Below are positions 8,531-16,349 of a stretch of 64,000 bases of DNA, piece by piece; position 1 is the stretch's first letter; each line of letters begins with the position of its first letter. The DNA is from Tepidiforma sp. (GTDB taxonomy: Bacteria > Chloroflexota > Dehalococcoidia > Tepidiformales > Tepidiformaceae). The stretch is taken from the NCBI GenBank assembly GCA_026003935.1, contig BPIE01000002.1:227407-291406 (forward strand). Direction: 5' to 3'. The notes under the pieces are model-generated. The model did not search any database. It was not told the DNA's origin and saw nothing but the letters and a program-made list of their open reading frames with translations. The position numbers were made by a program, and so were the translations under genes.

Positions 8531-9403
8531 TCAGCCGGGGCCGAGCCTCTCGAGGAGGCCTTCGACCTGGACGCCGGTGATGGGGCGGACAACCCGCCCC
8601 ATCCCGGTCCAGTTGGGCCATTTCCAGTCGCCGGTGGCGCGGGGCTGCTGGACGGGGAAGAGGACGGGGCGCTGGCGCGCCGCGAGCATGAGGTGGTAGT
8701 GCTCGCCGAGGGGCACGGTTTCGTTGACGAGACCGATCCAGCAGTTCATCTCTTCGCCAGGGAGGGCGAAGGTGGTGCCGAAGTAGCGGTAGTGACCTCC
8801 GATGGGGCGGGAGGCGCTGGCAACGTAGCGGACGGCGGGGCCGAAGCGCATGCGCAGGGCGGCGCCGATGAGTGCGTGGAGCCGGTTGGTCGAGAGCGCT
8901 TCGTCGAGCGGCACTTCGCCGAGGCCGAGGATGTCTTCGAGGACGAACTGGCGGAACTGTGCGGCGATAGGGTCGGGGTCGCCGTCGAGGGCTTCAACGA
9001 CTTCGTACCAGGTGATGGGGACCCAGGGTGCGGGGACGTCATCGCGGGGGAGGCCGAGCATGATGAAAGCGGGCGGCGCGCTCCACTGGCGCGCGATGGT
9101 CTCCATGGCGGGAAGCTGGGACTCATCGGCGCCGGGTTCGACCTGCACTTCGACGAGGATTCGGCGGCCGCCTTCGTAGGTGAGGAGGAGGTCGGCGATG
9201 CCGGCATCGGCGAGGCGCGGCTGGACTTCGACGAGGGCGAGGGGTTCGGTGCCGACGCCGGCGGCCTGAGCGAAGAGCGCGTTGAGCATCCGGTGGCCGC
9301 TGCGGAGGAAGTAGGCGAGAGCGCTGGTGCAGTAGTTTTCGAAGGGGCTTGCCTTGGAGCCCGGCCGATAGGCCGAGAGCATGGTGAAGAGGTTTTCGGA
9401 CAT
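8531..9403 (-). CDS. Hypothetical protein, PD-(D/E)XK nuclease-like
   Basis: A 290-aa protein with no named family that I can assign. The segment ALVEVQPRLADAGIADLLLTYEGGRRILVEVQVEP contains an acidic residue in AGIADLLL followed ~10 residues later by ILVEVQ, matching the D...ExK-like layout of restriction-endonuclease-fold proteins, though Q replaces the usual lysine. The rest is a mixed alpha/beta region and a C-terminal half rich in Trp and Tyr. It overlaps nothing and is convergent with the acyl-CoA dehydrogenase, 10 nt away. It lies downstream of the recombinase gene on the same strand, separated by ~40 nt. A role in DNA metabolism is conceivable from the fold alone; this is inference. 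Confidence 0.7.
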   Translation of the reverse strand: MSENLFTMLSAYRPGSKASPFENYCTSALAYFLRSGHRMLNALFAQAAGVGTEPLALVEVQPRLADAGIADLLLTYEGGRRILVEVQVEPGADESQLPAMETIARQWSAPPAFIMLGLPRDDVPAPWVPITWYEVVEALDGDPDPIAAQFRQFVLEDILGLGEVPLDEALSTNRLHALIGAALRMRFGPAVRYVASASRPIGGHYRYFGTTFALPGEEMNCWIGLVNETVPLGEHYHLMLAARQRPVLFPVQQPRATGDWKWPNWTGMGRVVRPITGVQVEGLLERLGPG

Positions 9404-9445
9404 TGGTTCCAGTATGCACGGGGAGGGCGCGGACCGACACGCGAT

Positions 9446-10855
9446 TCAGGCACGGCGGTAGACGCGGACGTCCTCACCGTCGACGTCGATACGGTCGACG
9501 ACGTCGCGCAGGGCGGCCTGGAGGTCGTCGAAGGGGAGGGTGTCCCAATCGCGGAGGAGGCGTTCGCGCTGCTGTTCGAGGTGGCGGCGGCGCTCGGCCT
9601 CGGATTCGTGGGCGCGGATGCGGTCGCGGGCGGCGGCGAGCTCTGCTTGGAGCTGGCGGTGTTCTTCGGCGAGGTCGGCACCGAGGGCCTTGAGGCGTTC
9701 GATGGAGATGTGGCCGTGGGCGGCATCGGCGACGAGCTCTTCGACCTGGCGGCGGTTGCGCTTGATGCGGGATTCGATGCGGTCGACCTGGGAGGCGAGC
9801 TCGAGTGCGTAGGAGTCGGCGTTGCCGGCGATACGGACGCGCGGGCCGGGGTGGTCGTCGCTGGCAAGGGCGTCGCGGACGCGAGCCTCGAGCTCGGCGG
9901 CGCGATGGGTGTTGTAGCCGCAGGAACTCTGGTTGGTGCGGGTCTCGCACTGGTAGTAGCGGTAGGTGGCGGTGCGGGATTCGCCGGAGCGTGTGAGCCA
10001 GGACTGGCGGCGGCTGACGCCGATCATCTTGTTGCCGCAGCGGGAGCAATAGACGAGGCCGCTCAGCAGGAAGGGGGTCACCGAGCGCTGGCGGGCCGGT
10101 GTGTGACGAGCCTGGAGGCGGTCTTGGACGCGCCGGAAGTCTTCGGGGGAGACGAGGGCGGGGTGGCTGTCGGTTACGGTGGTGCCGAAGCGGGAGTAGT
10201 GGCCGAGGTAGGCGCGATTCCGGAGGATGTCGCGGACGGTGACCATGCTCCAGCGGCCGCCGCGGCGCGTGGGAATACCTTCGTCATTGAGGCGGCCGGC
10301 GATTTTGCGGATGCCGAGGTTTTCGCTGAGGTAGAGGCGGAAGATATAGCGAACGACGACGGCTTCTTCGGGGACGAGCTCGAGGCGGCGGCGCGGGCCC
10401 ACGCGGTAGCCGTAGGGCGGGCGGCCAAGGACTTCGCCACGGACAGCTTTGCGGCGCATGGCGGAGCGGACGCGCTCGGAGATGGGCGTGCCTTCACCGC
10501 GTTCGGCCCAAGTATCGATGAGGGATTTGAACGCTTCGGTGCCATCGTGGGCCAGCAGGACGGTGGCGCCGCAGTGTTCAAGCTCGAGGAGACGGAGGGC
10601 GGCAGCGCCGAGGTCGGGTCCGAGGGCGGCGAGGGAATCGATGACGACGACGGTGAAGGTGCGACCCGGGCGAGCGAGGAATTCGAGGAGCTGCTGGAAG
10701 CCTGGGCCGGCTGCTTCATCGGGGTCGGCGAAGGTTGCGGCGACTTCGTAGCCGGAGCGCTGGCAGAAGTCGAGGAAGGCGCGATTTTGCTGGCCAAGGG
10801 TGCGTCGTTGGCCGTTGCGGCGTGCTGTGGCGGAGAAATAGCCGATGGCCTGCAC
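9446..10855 (-). CDS. Serine recombinase family protein with degenerate catalytic domain
   Basis: A 469-aa protein with large-serine-recombinase layout: resolvase-like N-domain (1-~140), recombinase domain (~150-265, GRPPYGYRVGP, IRKIAGRLNDEGIPTRRGGRW, ILRNRAYLGHY), a zinc ribbon (CSRCGNKM ... CETRTNQSSC, ~280-325) and a coiled coil (~345-435). The family's N-terminal YxRVS is here GYFSATARR, and the LDRLsR region is VVVIDSLAALGP, so the nucleophile region and two conserved arginines appear lost. No transposon ends, cargo or attachment-site repeats are seen. It starts 6 nt after the zinc-ribbon gene and shares its operon, which suggests a domesticated DNA-binding protein. An active but divergent recombinase remains possible. 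Confidence 0.85.
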   Translation of the reverse strand: MQAIGYFSATARRNGQRRTLGQQNRAFLDFCQRSGYEVAATFADPDEAAGPGFQQLLEFLARPGRTFTVVVIDSLAALGPDLGAAALRLLELEHCGATVLLAHDGTEAFKSLIDTWAERGEGTPISERVRSAMRRKAVRGEVLGRPPYGYRVGPRRRLELVPEEAVVVRYIFRLYLSENLGIRKIAGRLNDEGIPTRRGGRWSMVTVRDILRNRAYLGHYSRFGTTVTDSHPALVSPEDFRRVQDRLQARHTPARQRSVTPFLLSGLVYCSRCGNKMIGVSRRQSWLTRSGESRTATYRYYQCETRTNQSSCGYNTHRAAELEARVRDALASDDHPGPRVRIAGNADSYALELASQVDRIESRIKRNRRQVEELVADAAHGHISIERLKALGADLAEEHRQLQAELAAARDRIRAHESEAERRRHLEQQRERLLRDWDTLPFDDLQAALRDVVDRIDVDGEDVRVYRRA

Positions 10856-10861
10856 GGGTGT

Positions 10862-11560
10862 CTACCCGACGTAAAGGATGCGCTCGCAGTTGGGGCACTG
10901 GGGAATGGCTGAGGGGTCGAAGGATTTGCGCCGGACGCTTTCGGGGATGGCAACGCGGCAGCCGGTGCAGCTGGAGCCCTGTATCCGGGCGACTGCGTGG
11001 CCGCGGCGGCGGCGTACGTCGTCGTACAGGCGAAGTGCCGCGGGAGGAATCCGCGCGGCGTGGGCCTCGCGGCGTGCGAGAGCCGCGGCGAGACGGGCTG
11101 CGTGGTCTTCGCGCCGGGCTCGAAGGGCGGCCGTCTCCGCCTCGCGTTCGCGGCGGGCTTCAGCGAGGCGTGCTTCTGCTTCGGCGCGAGCGGCGGAGGC
11201 CGTTTCGAGGGCTTCCATCACTTCGAGGAGGCGGTCTTCGAGGGCGCCGCGCTGGGTTTTGAGGTGTTCCACCTCGTGCTGGATGGCGGTGAGCTCCTTC
11301 GGATTGCGGACTGACCCGTCGTAGAGGCGCCGTTCTTCGGGAACGATCTTCGCATTGAGGTCGGCGATGCCGGCTTCGAGGTCGCGCTGGGACCGCCGAA
11401 GCTCCTGGTAGCGTGCGTCGGCCTCGTTAAAGGCGGCTTCTGACGCTGTGAGCGCCTCGGAATGGGCGAGGCGGGCGTCGATTTCGGCGAGGGCCGTTTC
11501 GAGGGCTGCCAGCTCGTCGTCGATTTCCTGGAGCGTGCGGAGTTCGGTGGTGAGCGACAT
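10862..11560 (-). CDS. C4-type zinc-ribbon, coiled-coil protein
   Basis: From the ATG at 11560 (MSLTTELRTLQEIDDEL) this is 232 aa; the track's upstream TTG start adds an unconvincing MPLGLALRKPP. Residues 1-~165 are a nearly continuous, charged coiled coil rich in Ala, Glu and Arg. The C-terminus is a zinc ribbon with CTGC ... CPNCERILYVG, the pattern of the widespread C4-type zinc-ribbon family. The family is often encoded near RNase HI or GTP cyclohydrolase-type genes and its function is poorly defined, with nucleic-acid binding suspected. Here it leads a minus-strand group with the recombinase-like protein and the PD-(D/E)XK-like protein. Confidence 0.8.
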   Translation of the reverse strand: MSLTTELRTLQEIDDELAALETALAEIDARLAHSEALTASEAAFNEADARYQELRRSQRDLEAGIADLNAKIVPEERRLYDGSVRNPKELTAIQHEVEHLKTQRGALEDRLLEVMEALETASAARAEAEARLAEARREREAETAALRARREDHAARLAAALARREAHAARIPPAALRLYDDVRRRRGHAVARIQGSSCTGCRVAIPESVRRKSFDPSAIPQCPNCERILYVG

Positions 11561-11691
11561 GGGCGGTTTCCGGAGGGCTAACCCTAGCGGCAAAGCCTAG
11601 GGTGCGCGCAGGGCCTGCTCAATGGCGGCGGGGCGGAGCGGGCTGAATCATCACACTTTTGCCGACGTTATGGCGTGGTTCGGGGCGAACT

Positions 11692-11728
11692 GGGGCCTAC
11701 CGGGCGGACCAGGGATAGGGTTTACTGG
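11692..11728. repeat. 37-bp direct repeat, copy 1
   Basis: The sequence beginning GGGGCCTACCGGGCGG and ending AGGGTTTACTGG is repeated exactly 74 bp downstream. It lies in the ~270-bp gap before yceD. Confidence 0.9.
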
Positions 11729-11765
11729 GTTGTTTCGTCGGTCATGATGCGTCCTCCTTGGCGTC

Positions 11766-11802
11766 GGGGCCTACCGGGCGGACCAGGGATAGGGTTTACT
11801 GG
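11766..11802. repeat. 37-bp direct repeat, copy 2
   Basis: This is a perfect copy of 11692-11728. It ends 30 bp before the yceD start codon. The unit contains TAGGGTTTACT, which could serve as a -10 element or a protein-binding site; the flanks of the two copies are unrelated. Confidence 0.9.
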
Positions 11803-11832
11803 AGAAGAAGGTCACGAAGGAGGGGCGGAGGG

Positions 11833-12339
11833 ATGCGTTTCAACGTTGCGGGGCTCTTGAAATCTGAAGTCGGCGCGAGCCGGCGGTATGCCATCGAGCC
11901 GGAGGAGCCGGTCCACCGCGGGACGGTGGTGCTGGTCCGGGTGCCGCGAGGAGTCCTTGTACGGTGCGAGGCGGATGTGCTGATCGAGGCGCAATGCAGC
12001 CGGTGCCTGGTGACGTTCGCGTACCCGGAGCAGGTGGTGTTCGAGGAGTTCTATCGCCAGCAGGTGGACCTGGTCGACGGCCACCGGGTGGAGGCGATCG
12101 AGGGCGAGGATGAGGACACCTTCCTGATTGGGCTGGACAACCAGGTCGACATTACCGAGGCGGTCCGGCAATATACGGTGATGGCGGCCGCGATGCAGCC
12201 GCTGTGTCGGCCGGACTGCCCGGGGCTGTGCCCCGAGTGCGGGACGGACCTCGGCATGGAAACCTGCCAGTGCGAGCGTGCACCGATCGACCCGCGATGG
12301 GCGAGCCTGCTCACACTGCAGACTCGGAATGATGGGTAA
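11833..12339 (+). CDS. yceD: YceD/DUF177 family protein (rpmF-linked)
   Basis: A 168-aa protein starting at ATG 11833, nine bases after AAGGAGG; the longer track ORF from 11758 begins inside the direct repeat and is not needed. It has the DUF177 pattern: an N-terminal beta region, AQCSRCLVTFAYP in the middle, an acidic stretch (VEAIEGEDEDTFLIG), and a C-terminal Cys cluster LCRPDCPGLCPECGTDLG that probably binds zinc. The family is almost always immediately upstream of rpmF, as here (20 nt), and has been linked to 23S rRNA/ribosome biogenesis. It leads the L32-fatty acid synthesis operon. Confidence 0.9.
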   Translation: MRFNVAGLLKSEVGASRRYAIEPEEPVHRGTVVLVRVPRGVLVRCEADVLIEAQCSRCLVTFAYPEQVVFEEFYRQQVDLVDGHRVEAIEGEDEDTFLIGLDNQVDITEAVRQYTVMAAAMQPLCRPDCPGLCPECGTDLGMETCQCERAPIDPRWASLLTLQTRNDG

Positions 12340-12359
12340 CGACCTGAAGGAGAGCCGCT

Positions 12360-12554
12360 ATGCCGCCGCTGCCAAAGCGGAAATACGCAGCTTCGCGCCA
12401 GGGAAAGCGCCGCTCGCATCTGAAGATGAAGCTGCCTCACATTATCGATTGTCCGCGGTGCAAGAGCCCGCGGCTGGCACATCACGCCTGCCCGATCTGC
12501 GGGACGTACCGGGGCCGGGAAGTGATCCAGCTGCCCGAACCGGAGCTCGACTAA
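12360..12554 (+). CDS. rpmF: 50S ribosomal protein L32
   Basis: A 64-aa basic protein with the L32 opening MPPLPKRKYAASRQGKRRSH and a zinc-binding CPRCKSPRLAHHACPIC (Cys-4 type, a zinc-containing form of L32). AAGGAGAG precedes the ATG. It is a component of the large ribosomal subunit, translated between yceD and fabD. Confidence 0.97.
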   Translation: MPPLPKRKYAASRQGKRRSHLKMKLPHIIDCPRCKSPRLAHHACPICGTYRGREVIQLPEPELD

Positions 12555-12586
12555 CCTTCGGAGCGACGGCCCTGGAACCGTTCCTC

Positions 12587-13534
12587 GTGTACAGCGACCC
12601 GGTCCGCAAGGGCCGGGCGTTTGTGTTCCCGGGGCAGGGGGCGCAGGCCGTCGGGATGGGCAAGGACCTGTATGAGCAGTTCCCGACGGCGAAGGAGCTG
12701 TACGACCGGGCCGACGATATCCTGGGATTTCCGCTGAGCCGGCTCTGTTTCGAAGGGCCGGAAGATGAGCTGCAGCAGACGAGAAATGCGCAGCCTGCGA
12801 TCGCGGTGACGAGCCTGGCGCTGCTCAAGGTGGCGACTGAGGTTTCGCCGCAGCTGCTGGAGCGGCCGGCGTTCGTTGCGGGCCATTCGCTCGGCGAGTA
12901 TTCGGCGCTGGTGGCTGCGGGTTCGCTGCCGTTCGACGAGGCGATCCGGCTGCTTCGGACGCGCGGGGAGCTGATGCAGGCGGCGGGGGAGAAGAACCCC
13001 GGGACGATGGCCGCGGTGTTGGGACTCGACCTCCCGGACTGCGAGGAGATATGCCGGGAGGCGGGCGCCGAGGTGTGCAACGTGAATGCGCCGGGACAGA
13101 TCGTGATTGGCGGGCGGCGGGAGGCCGTGGTGCGCGCGCTCGACTATGCGAAGGCGCGCGGTGCGGTGAAAGTCATCCCGCTGAGCGTGAGCGGGGCGTT
13201 CCACAGCTCGCTGATGCGGCCCGCAGCCGATGGCATGGTGCAGCCGGTGGCGACGGCTTCGCTGGCGGACCCGGCGGTGCCGGTGGTGCTGAACGTGACG
13301 GCCACGCCTACGCAGGATGAGATGGCGATTCGGCACGAACTGGTGGACCAAGTATGCCGGCCGGTGCAATGGAGCCGGACGGTGGAGTTCCTTGGTGAGC
13401 AGGGTGTCGACACGTTCATCGAGTTTGGGCCGGGCCGGGTGCTAACGGCGATCATCAAGCGAATGCTGCGGAAATCGACCTGCATCAATGTGAACGATGC
13501 GGCGTCCGTGCGGGTCCAGCTGTCGGATGGGTGA
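12587..13534 (+). CDS. fabD: Malonyl-CoA:ACP transacylase
   Basis: About 315 aa. FPGQGAQAVGMG gives the oxyanion-hole glutamine, GHSLGEYSAL the nucleophilic serine (~residue 101) and GAFHSSLM the catalytic histidine (~205). It transfers malonyl groups from CoA to ACP for fatty acid elongation. The GTG at 12587 is the best standard start; it lacks a close Shine-Dalgarno, and there is no in-frame ATG between the rpmF stop and the conserved region, so translation may depend on coupling. The track's 12278 start lies inside yceD and is wrong. It overlaps fabG by 8 nt. plsX and fabH, often in this operon, are absent. Confidence 0.92.
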   Translation: MYSDPVRKGRAFVFPGQGAQAVGMGKDLYEQFPTAKELYDRADDILGFPLSRLCFEGPEDELQQTRNAQPAIAVTSLALLKVATEVSPQLLERPAFVAGHSLGEYSALVAAGSLPFDEAIRLLRTRGELMQAAGEKNPGTMAAVLGLDLPDCEEICREAGAEVCNVNAPGQIVIGGRREAVVRALDYAKARGAVKVIPLSVSGAFHSSLMRPAADGMVQPVATASLADPAVPVVLNVTATPTQDEMAIRHELVDQVCRPVQWSRTVEFLGEQGVDTFIEFGPGRVLTAIIKRMLRKSTCINVNDAASVRVQLSDG

Positions 13535-14276
13535 CCTGGAAGGCAAGGCTGCGCTGGTCACCGGCGGGAGCCGGGGCATCGGACGGGCGATTTGTCTCGA
13601 ATTCGGCCGGCGCGGGGCGCGGGTGGCAGTCAATTACCGGGCGAATGCCGAGCTCGCGGAGGAGGTGGCGGCAGAGGTCCGGGCGATGGGGACCGACGCG
13701 TTCGCCGTGGGCGGTGACGTGGCGAAGGCCGACGATGCCTCGGCGATGGTGAAGGCGACCGTCGAACGGTTTGGCGGGCTGGACATCCTCGTGAACAACG
13801 CGGGGATTACGCGGGACGGTCTCCTCATGCGGATGAGCGACGAGGACTGGGATGCCGTGCACCAGGTGAACCTTCGCGGGGCGTTCCTGGTGACGCGGGC
13901 TGCGATGCGGCCGATGCTGCGGGCACGGGGCGGGCGGATTATCAACATCGCGAGCGTCGTGGGCGTGATGGGGAATGCGGGCCAGGCGAACTATGCGGCG
14001 GCCAAGGCCGGGCTCATCGGCTTCACGAGGGCGCTGGCGCGAGAGGTGGCCTCGCGGGGGATCACGGTGAATGCGGTGGCGCCGGGCTTCATCGAGACGG
14101 ACATCATCCAGGGGATGACGGAGCAGGCGGTGGAATGGGCGAAGTCGCAGATTCCGCTCGGGCGGCTTGCGGGGCCGGAGGAGGTGGCGCCGCTGGTGGC
14201 CTTTTTGGCGAGCGACGGGGCGGGGTACATCACGGGGCAGTGCATTCACGTGGACGGCGGTATGGTGATGGCGTGA
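13527..14276 (+). CDS. fabG: 3-oxoacyl-ACP reductase
   Basis: A 249-aa SDR from ATG 13527 (MGDLEGKAALVTGGSRGIGRA), overlapping the fabD stop. It shows the cofactor loop TGGSRGIGRA, NNAGITRD, the catalytic serine in NIASVVGVMGN, and YAAAK, with the C-terminal FabG signature GYITGQCIHVDGGM. The NYRA stretch after beta-2 is consistent with NADPH use. It reduces beta-ketoacyl-ACP in type II fatty acid synthesis. Its TGA overlaps the GTG of nusB. Confidence 0.95.
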   Translation: MGDLEGKAALVTGGSRGIGRAICLEFGRRGARVAVNYRANAELAEEVAAEVRAMGTDAFAVGGDVAKADDASAMVKATVERFGGLDILVNNAGITRDGLLMRMSDEDWDAVHQVNLRGAFLVTRAAMRPMLRARGGRIINIASVVGVMGNAGQANYAAAKAGLIGFTRALAREVASRGITVNAVAPGFIETDIIQGMTEQAVEWAKSQIPLGRLAGPEEVAPLVAFLASDGAGYITGQCIHVDGGMVMA

Positions 14277-14785
14277 CCGCCAGCCCATATCGGCTCGTAC
14301 GTCAGCTGACTCTTGAGGCGCTGTACGAAGGCGAGACCTCCGGGCACTCGCCGGAGACGGCGTTTCGCCGCCGGCTGCGGGAGGAGCGCGAGACGACACC
14401 ATCGCTGCGAGGGGAGGAGTGGGAGCAGCGGGGGCTCGAAGCGGTTCGCGGGGTGCGGGAGCTGATTCCGGAGCTCGACCGGTATATCCAGGAGGCGGCG
14501 CCGAAGTATCCGGTGAACACGCTGGCCGTCGTTGACCGCAATATCCTGCGGCTTGCAATATGGGAACTCGTCTCGGACAATGCGGCGCCGGTTGCGGCCG
14601 TCATCAACGAGGCCGTCGAACTTGCGCATCGGTATGGAGGCGATACCTCGCCGAGCTTCGTGAATGGCGTCCTGCGGACGGTGAGCGAGCGGCTTCGCGG
14701 CCGGGCTGAGAACCCGGCGGAGGCGGCGGGTGAACCGGGCGGGAGCGCTGAGTCAACATCAACGGACTCTACCCAGCAAACGTAA
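14273..14785 (+). CDS. nusB: Transcription antitermination factor NusB
   Basis: A 170-aa protein starting at the GTG of a GTGA overlap with fabG. It begins TASPYRLVRQLTLEALYEGE, the usual NusB helix 1, and ends with VDRNILRLAIWEL ... AVINEAVELAHRYGGDTSPSFVNGVL, the conserved C-terminal half. NusB with S10 (NusE) binds BoxA in rRNA leaders and supports antitermination. The C-terminal ~30 residues are a low-complexity Ala/Glu/Ser tail. Its position inside a fatty acid synthesis operon (between fabG and acpP) is unusual. Confidence 0.93.
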   Translation: MTASPYRLVRQLTLEALYEGETSGHSPETAFRRRLREERETTPSLRGEEWEQRGLEAVRGVRELIPELDRYIQEAAPKYPVNTLAVVDRNILRLAIWELVSDNAAPVAAVINEAVELAHRYGGDTSPSFVNGVLRTVSERLRGRAENPAEAAGEPGGSAESTSTDSTQQT

Positions 14786-14806
14786 TCCCGAGGAGAAACC
14801 AGGACT

Positions 14807-15067
14807 GTGGCAACCGTATTCGAACGTGTTCGGAAGATTGTGGTCGAGCAGCTCGGCGTGGAGGAGGAGGAAGTGGTGCCGAGCGCTTCCTTCGTCGATG
14901 ACCTGAACGCGGACTCGCTGGACCTTGTCGAGCTGATCATGTCGCTGGAGGAGGAGTTCGCGAGCGACGTGGATGGGCTCGAGATCAGCGATGAAGACGC
15001 GGAGAAGATCGTGACGGTGCAGGACGCCGTAGACTACTTGAAGGACCACGGGGTCGAAGACAAGTAA
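14807..15067 (+). CDS. acpP: Acyl carrier protein
   Basis: An 86-aa acidic protein with the phosphopantetheine site [14 protein letters not shown] (serine ~37) and the usual four-helix layout. It starts with GTG 14807 after a CGAGGAGAA ribosome-binding site. It carries growing acyl chains for FabD and FabG encoded just upstream. Confidence 0.97.
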   Translation: MATVFERVRKIVVEQLGVEEEEVVPSASFVDDLNADSLDLVELIMSLEEEFASDVDGLEISDEDAEKIVTVQDAVDYLKDHGVEDK

Positions 15068-15070
15068 GGA

Positions 15071-15093
15071 GCCCGCGCCGAGGGGGCGCGGGC
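15071..15093 (+). terminator. Hairpin between acpP and tatA/B
   Basis: GCCCGCGCC and GGCGCGGGC form a perfect 9-bp stem around a 5-nt loop directly after the acpP stop. There is no T-run, so it may attenuate or stabilise the abundant acpP message rather than end transcription; the next gene is only 19 nt further on. Confidence 0.5.
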
Positions 15094-15111
15094 AGCCCCC
15101 GGGAGGGACGC

Positions 15112-15540
15112 GTGGAGTTCCTGGGCATCGGCTACCAGGAGTTGCTGCTCATCTTGGTCCTGCTGCTGGTGGTAGTGGGGCCGGAGCGGCTGCCGCAAAT
15201 GGCGTATCAGATTGGGCGGGCGGTCCGCCAGATGCAGCTGTACGCGCGTGCGGTACGGGACGAGTTCCGCGACGAAATCGACTACCTCGACGAGCAGTAC
15301 CGCACGATGCGCGGCGAGATTGAACTGGCCCAGCGAACGCTGCGGGAGGAGCAGGCGAAGTTGAACGAGGGGCTCGCGGAGGTTGATGCGAGCCTGCGTT
15401 CGGCTGACGCCGCGGCGCAGCAGGCGCTGAGCGCGCCGGGCGGTGTCTCGGGTGCGCCTGAAGCTGTGCTTCCTTCGCCGCCGGCGGAAGCCACGGGTAC
15501 GTCGAGCCGGTCCGATGCGGGACCGCCGCTGGTGTTCTGA
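15112..15540 (+). CDS. Sec-independent translocase subunit TatA/TatB family
   Basis: A 142-aa protein with one N-terminal membrane helix (QELLLILVLLLVVVG), the hinge GPERLP, then an amphipathic helix and a long charged helix, ending in a Pro/Ala/Ser-rich tail. GPERLP and the long helical region are more like TatB than TatA. It starts at GTG 15112 after GGGAGGG and lies 5 nt before tatC. With TatC it would form the receptor for twin-arginine signal peptides; a separate TatA may be elsewhere in the genome. Confidence 0.9.
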   Translation: MEFLGIGYQELLLILVLLLVVVGPERLPQMAYQIGRAVRQMQLYARAVRDEFRDEIDYLDEQYRTMRGEIELAQRTLREEQAKLNEGLAEVDASLRSADAAAQQALSAPGGVSGAPEAVLPSPPAEATGTSSRSDAGPPLVF

Positions 15541-15545
15541 CGCGC

Positions 15546-16349
15546 ATGGTGGCCGAGCCGATCCGCGACGGGAATGCCGGGGCGCCGCCTGCGGAGGCGG
15601 GGTACAGCGGCGGCCCGGAGATGACGCTCCTCGAGCATTTGAAGGAGCTACGGTACCGGGTGATGGTGAGCGGGCTGGCGGTGCTGGTGGGGGTCATCGT
15701 GTGCTTCTTCTTCTGGGAGACGATTCTCGGCTGGATGGTGGCCCCGGCCCGGGATCGGGTGGAGGACTTCAAGGTTTCGAGTTTTTCGCCGACGGACCGG
15801 ATCGGCATCATCGTGAAGATTGGGCTGTACGGCGGGCTGATTCTTGCCTCGCCAGTAGTGCTGTACCAGCTGCTGGCGTTCATCGTGCCGGGGTTGACAC
15901 CGCGGGAGCGGAAGATTCTTATCCCGGGCATCGTTGGGGGAGCGTTGTTCCTGCTAGCGGGCATGGCCTTCGCCTACTGGGTGATCCTCCCGGCCTCGCT
16001 CGGCTTTCTGCTCGAGCTGGGGAGTGATGAGATCGACAACGTGATCGGCATTCGGCAGTACGTCGATTTTGTGACGCGCATCATTTTCTGGGTTGGAGTT
16101 TCGTTCGAGCTTCCGATGGTGCTTGCGATTGCTGCGCGGCTGGGGCTGGTTCGGGCTCGCCAGCTGCTGGGATTCTGGCGCTATGCGGTGGTGGTGGTGT
16201 TCATCATTGCGGCAGTGGTGACGCCCACGCCGGACCCGGTGACGCAGACGTTCGTGGCCGGTCCGCTGCTGGGGCTCTATTTCGTGGGCATTCTGATGGC
16301 GTGGGCGGTGCAGCCCAAGCGTCGCGAACAGGCGGGGCAGGGGCCGTGA
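15546..16349 (+). CDS. tatC: Sec-independent protein translocase TatC
   Basis: A 267-aa protein with six membrane helices. It has MTLLEHLKELRYRV (the conserved N-terminal E-LR motif), FSPTDRIGIIVKIGLYGGL, and the FELPMVL motif before the fifth helix, all typical TatC. It recognises twin-arginine signal peptides and forms the translocation core. The ~25 residues before the conserved start are longer than usual. Its TGA overlaps the GTG of the next gene. Confidence 0.95.
   Translation: MVAEPIRDGNAGAPPAEAGYSGGPEMTLLEHLKELRYRVMVSGLAVLVGVIVCFFFWETILGWMVAPARDRVEDFKVSSFSPTDRIGIIVKIGLYGGLILASPVVLYQLLAFIVPGLTPRERKILIPGIVGGALFLLAGMAFAYWVILPASLGFLLELGSDEIDNVIGIRQYVDFVTRIIFWVGVSFELPMVLAIAARLGLVRARQLLGFWRYAVVVVFIIAAVVTPTPDPVTQTFVAGPLLGLYFVGILMAWAVQPKRREQAGQGP

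Noticed and set aside
8234-10912. 892-aa + strand ORF
   Set aside because: It is the antisense shadow of two minus-strand genes; its product is low-complexity Ala/Gly/Asp/Glu with no motif.
9446-11560. Integrated element or genomic island carried by the recombinase
   Set aside because: No flanking repeats, tRNA target, cargo or composition change was seen, and the recombinase appears catalytically dead.
11675-11860. 61-aa ORF across the direct repeats
   Set aside because: Both repeat copies encode the same peptide only because the repeat is identical; codon use and composition give no coding signal.
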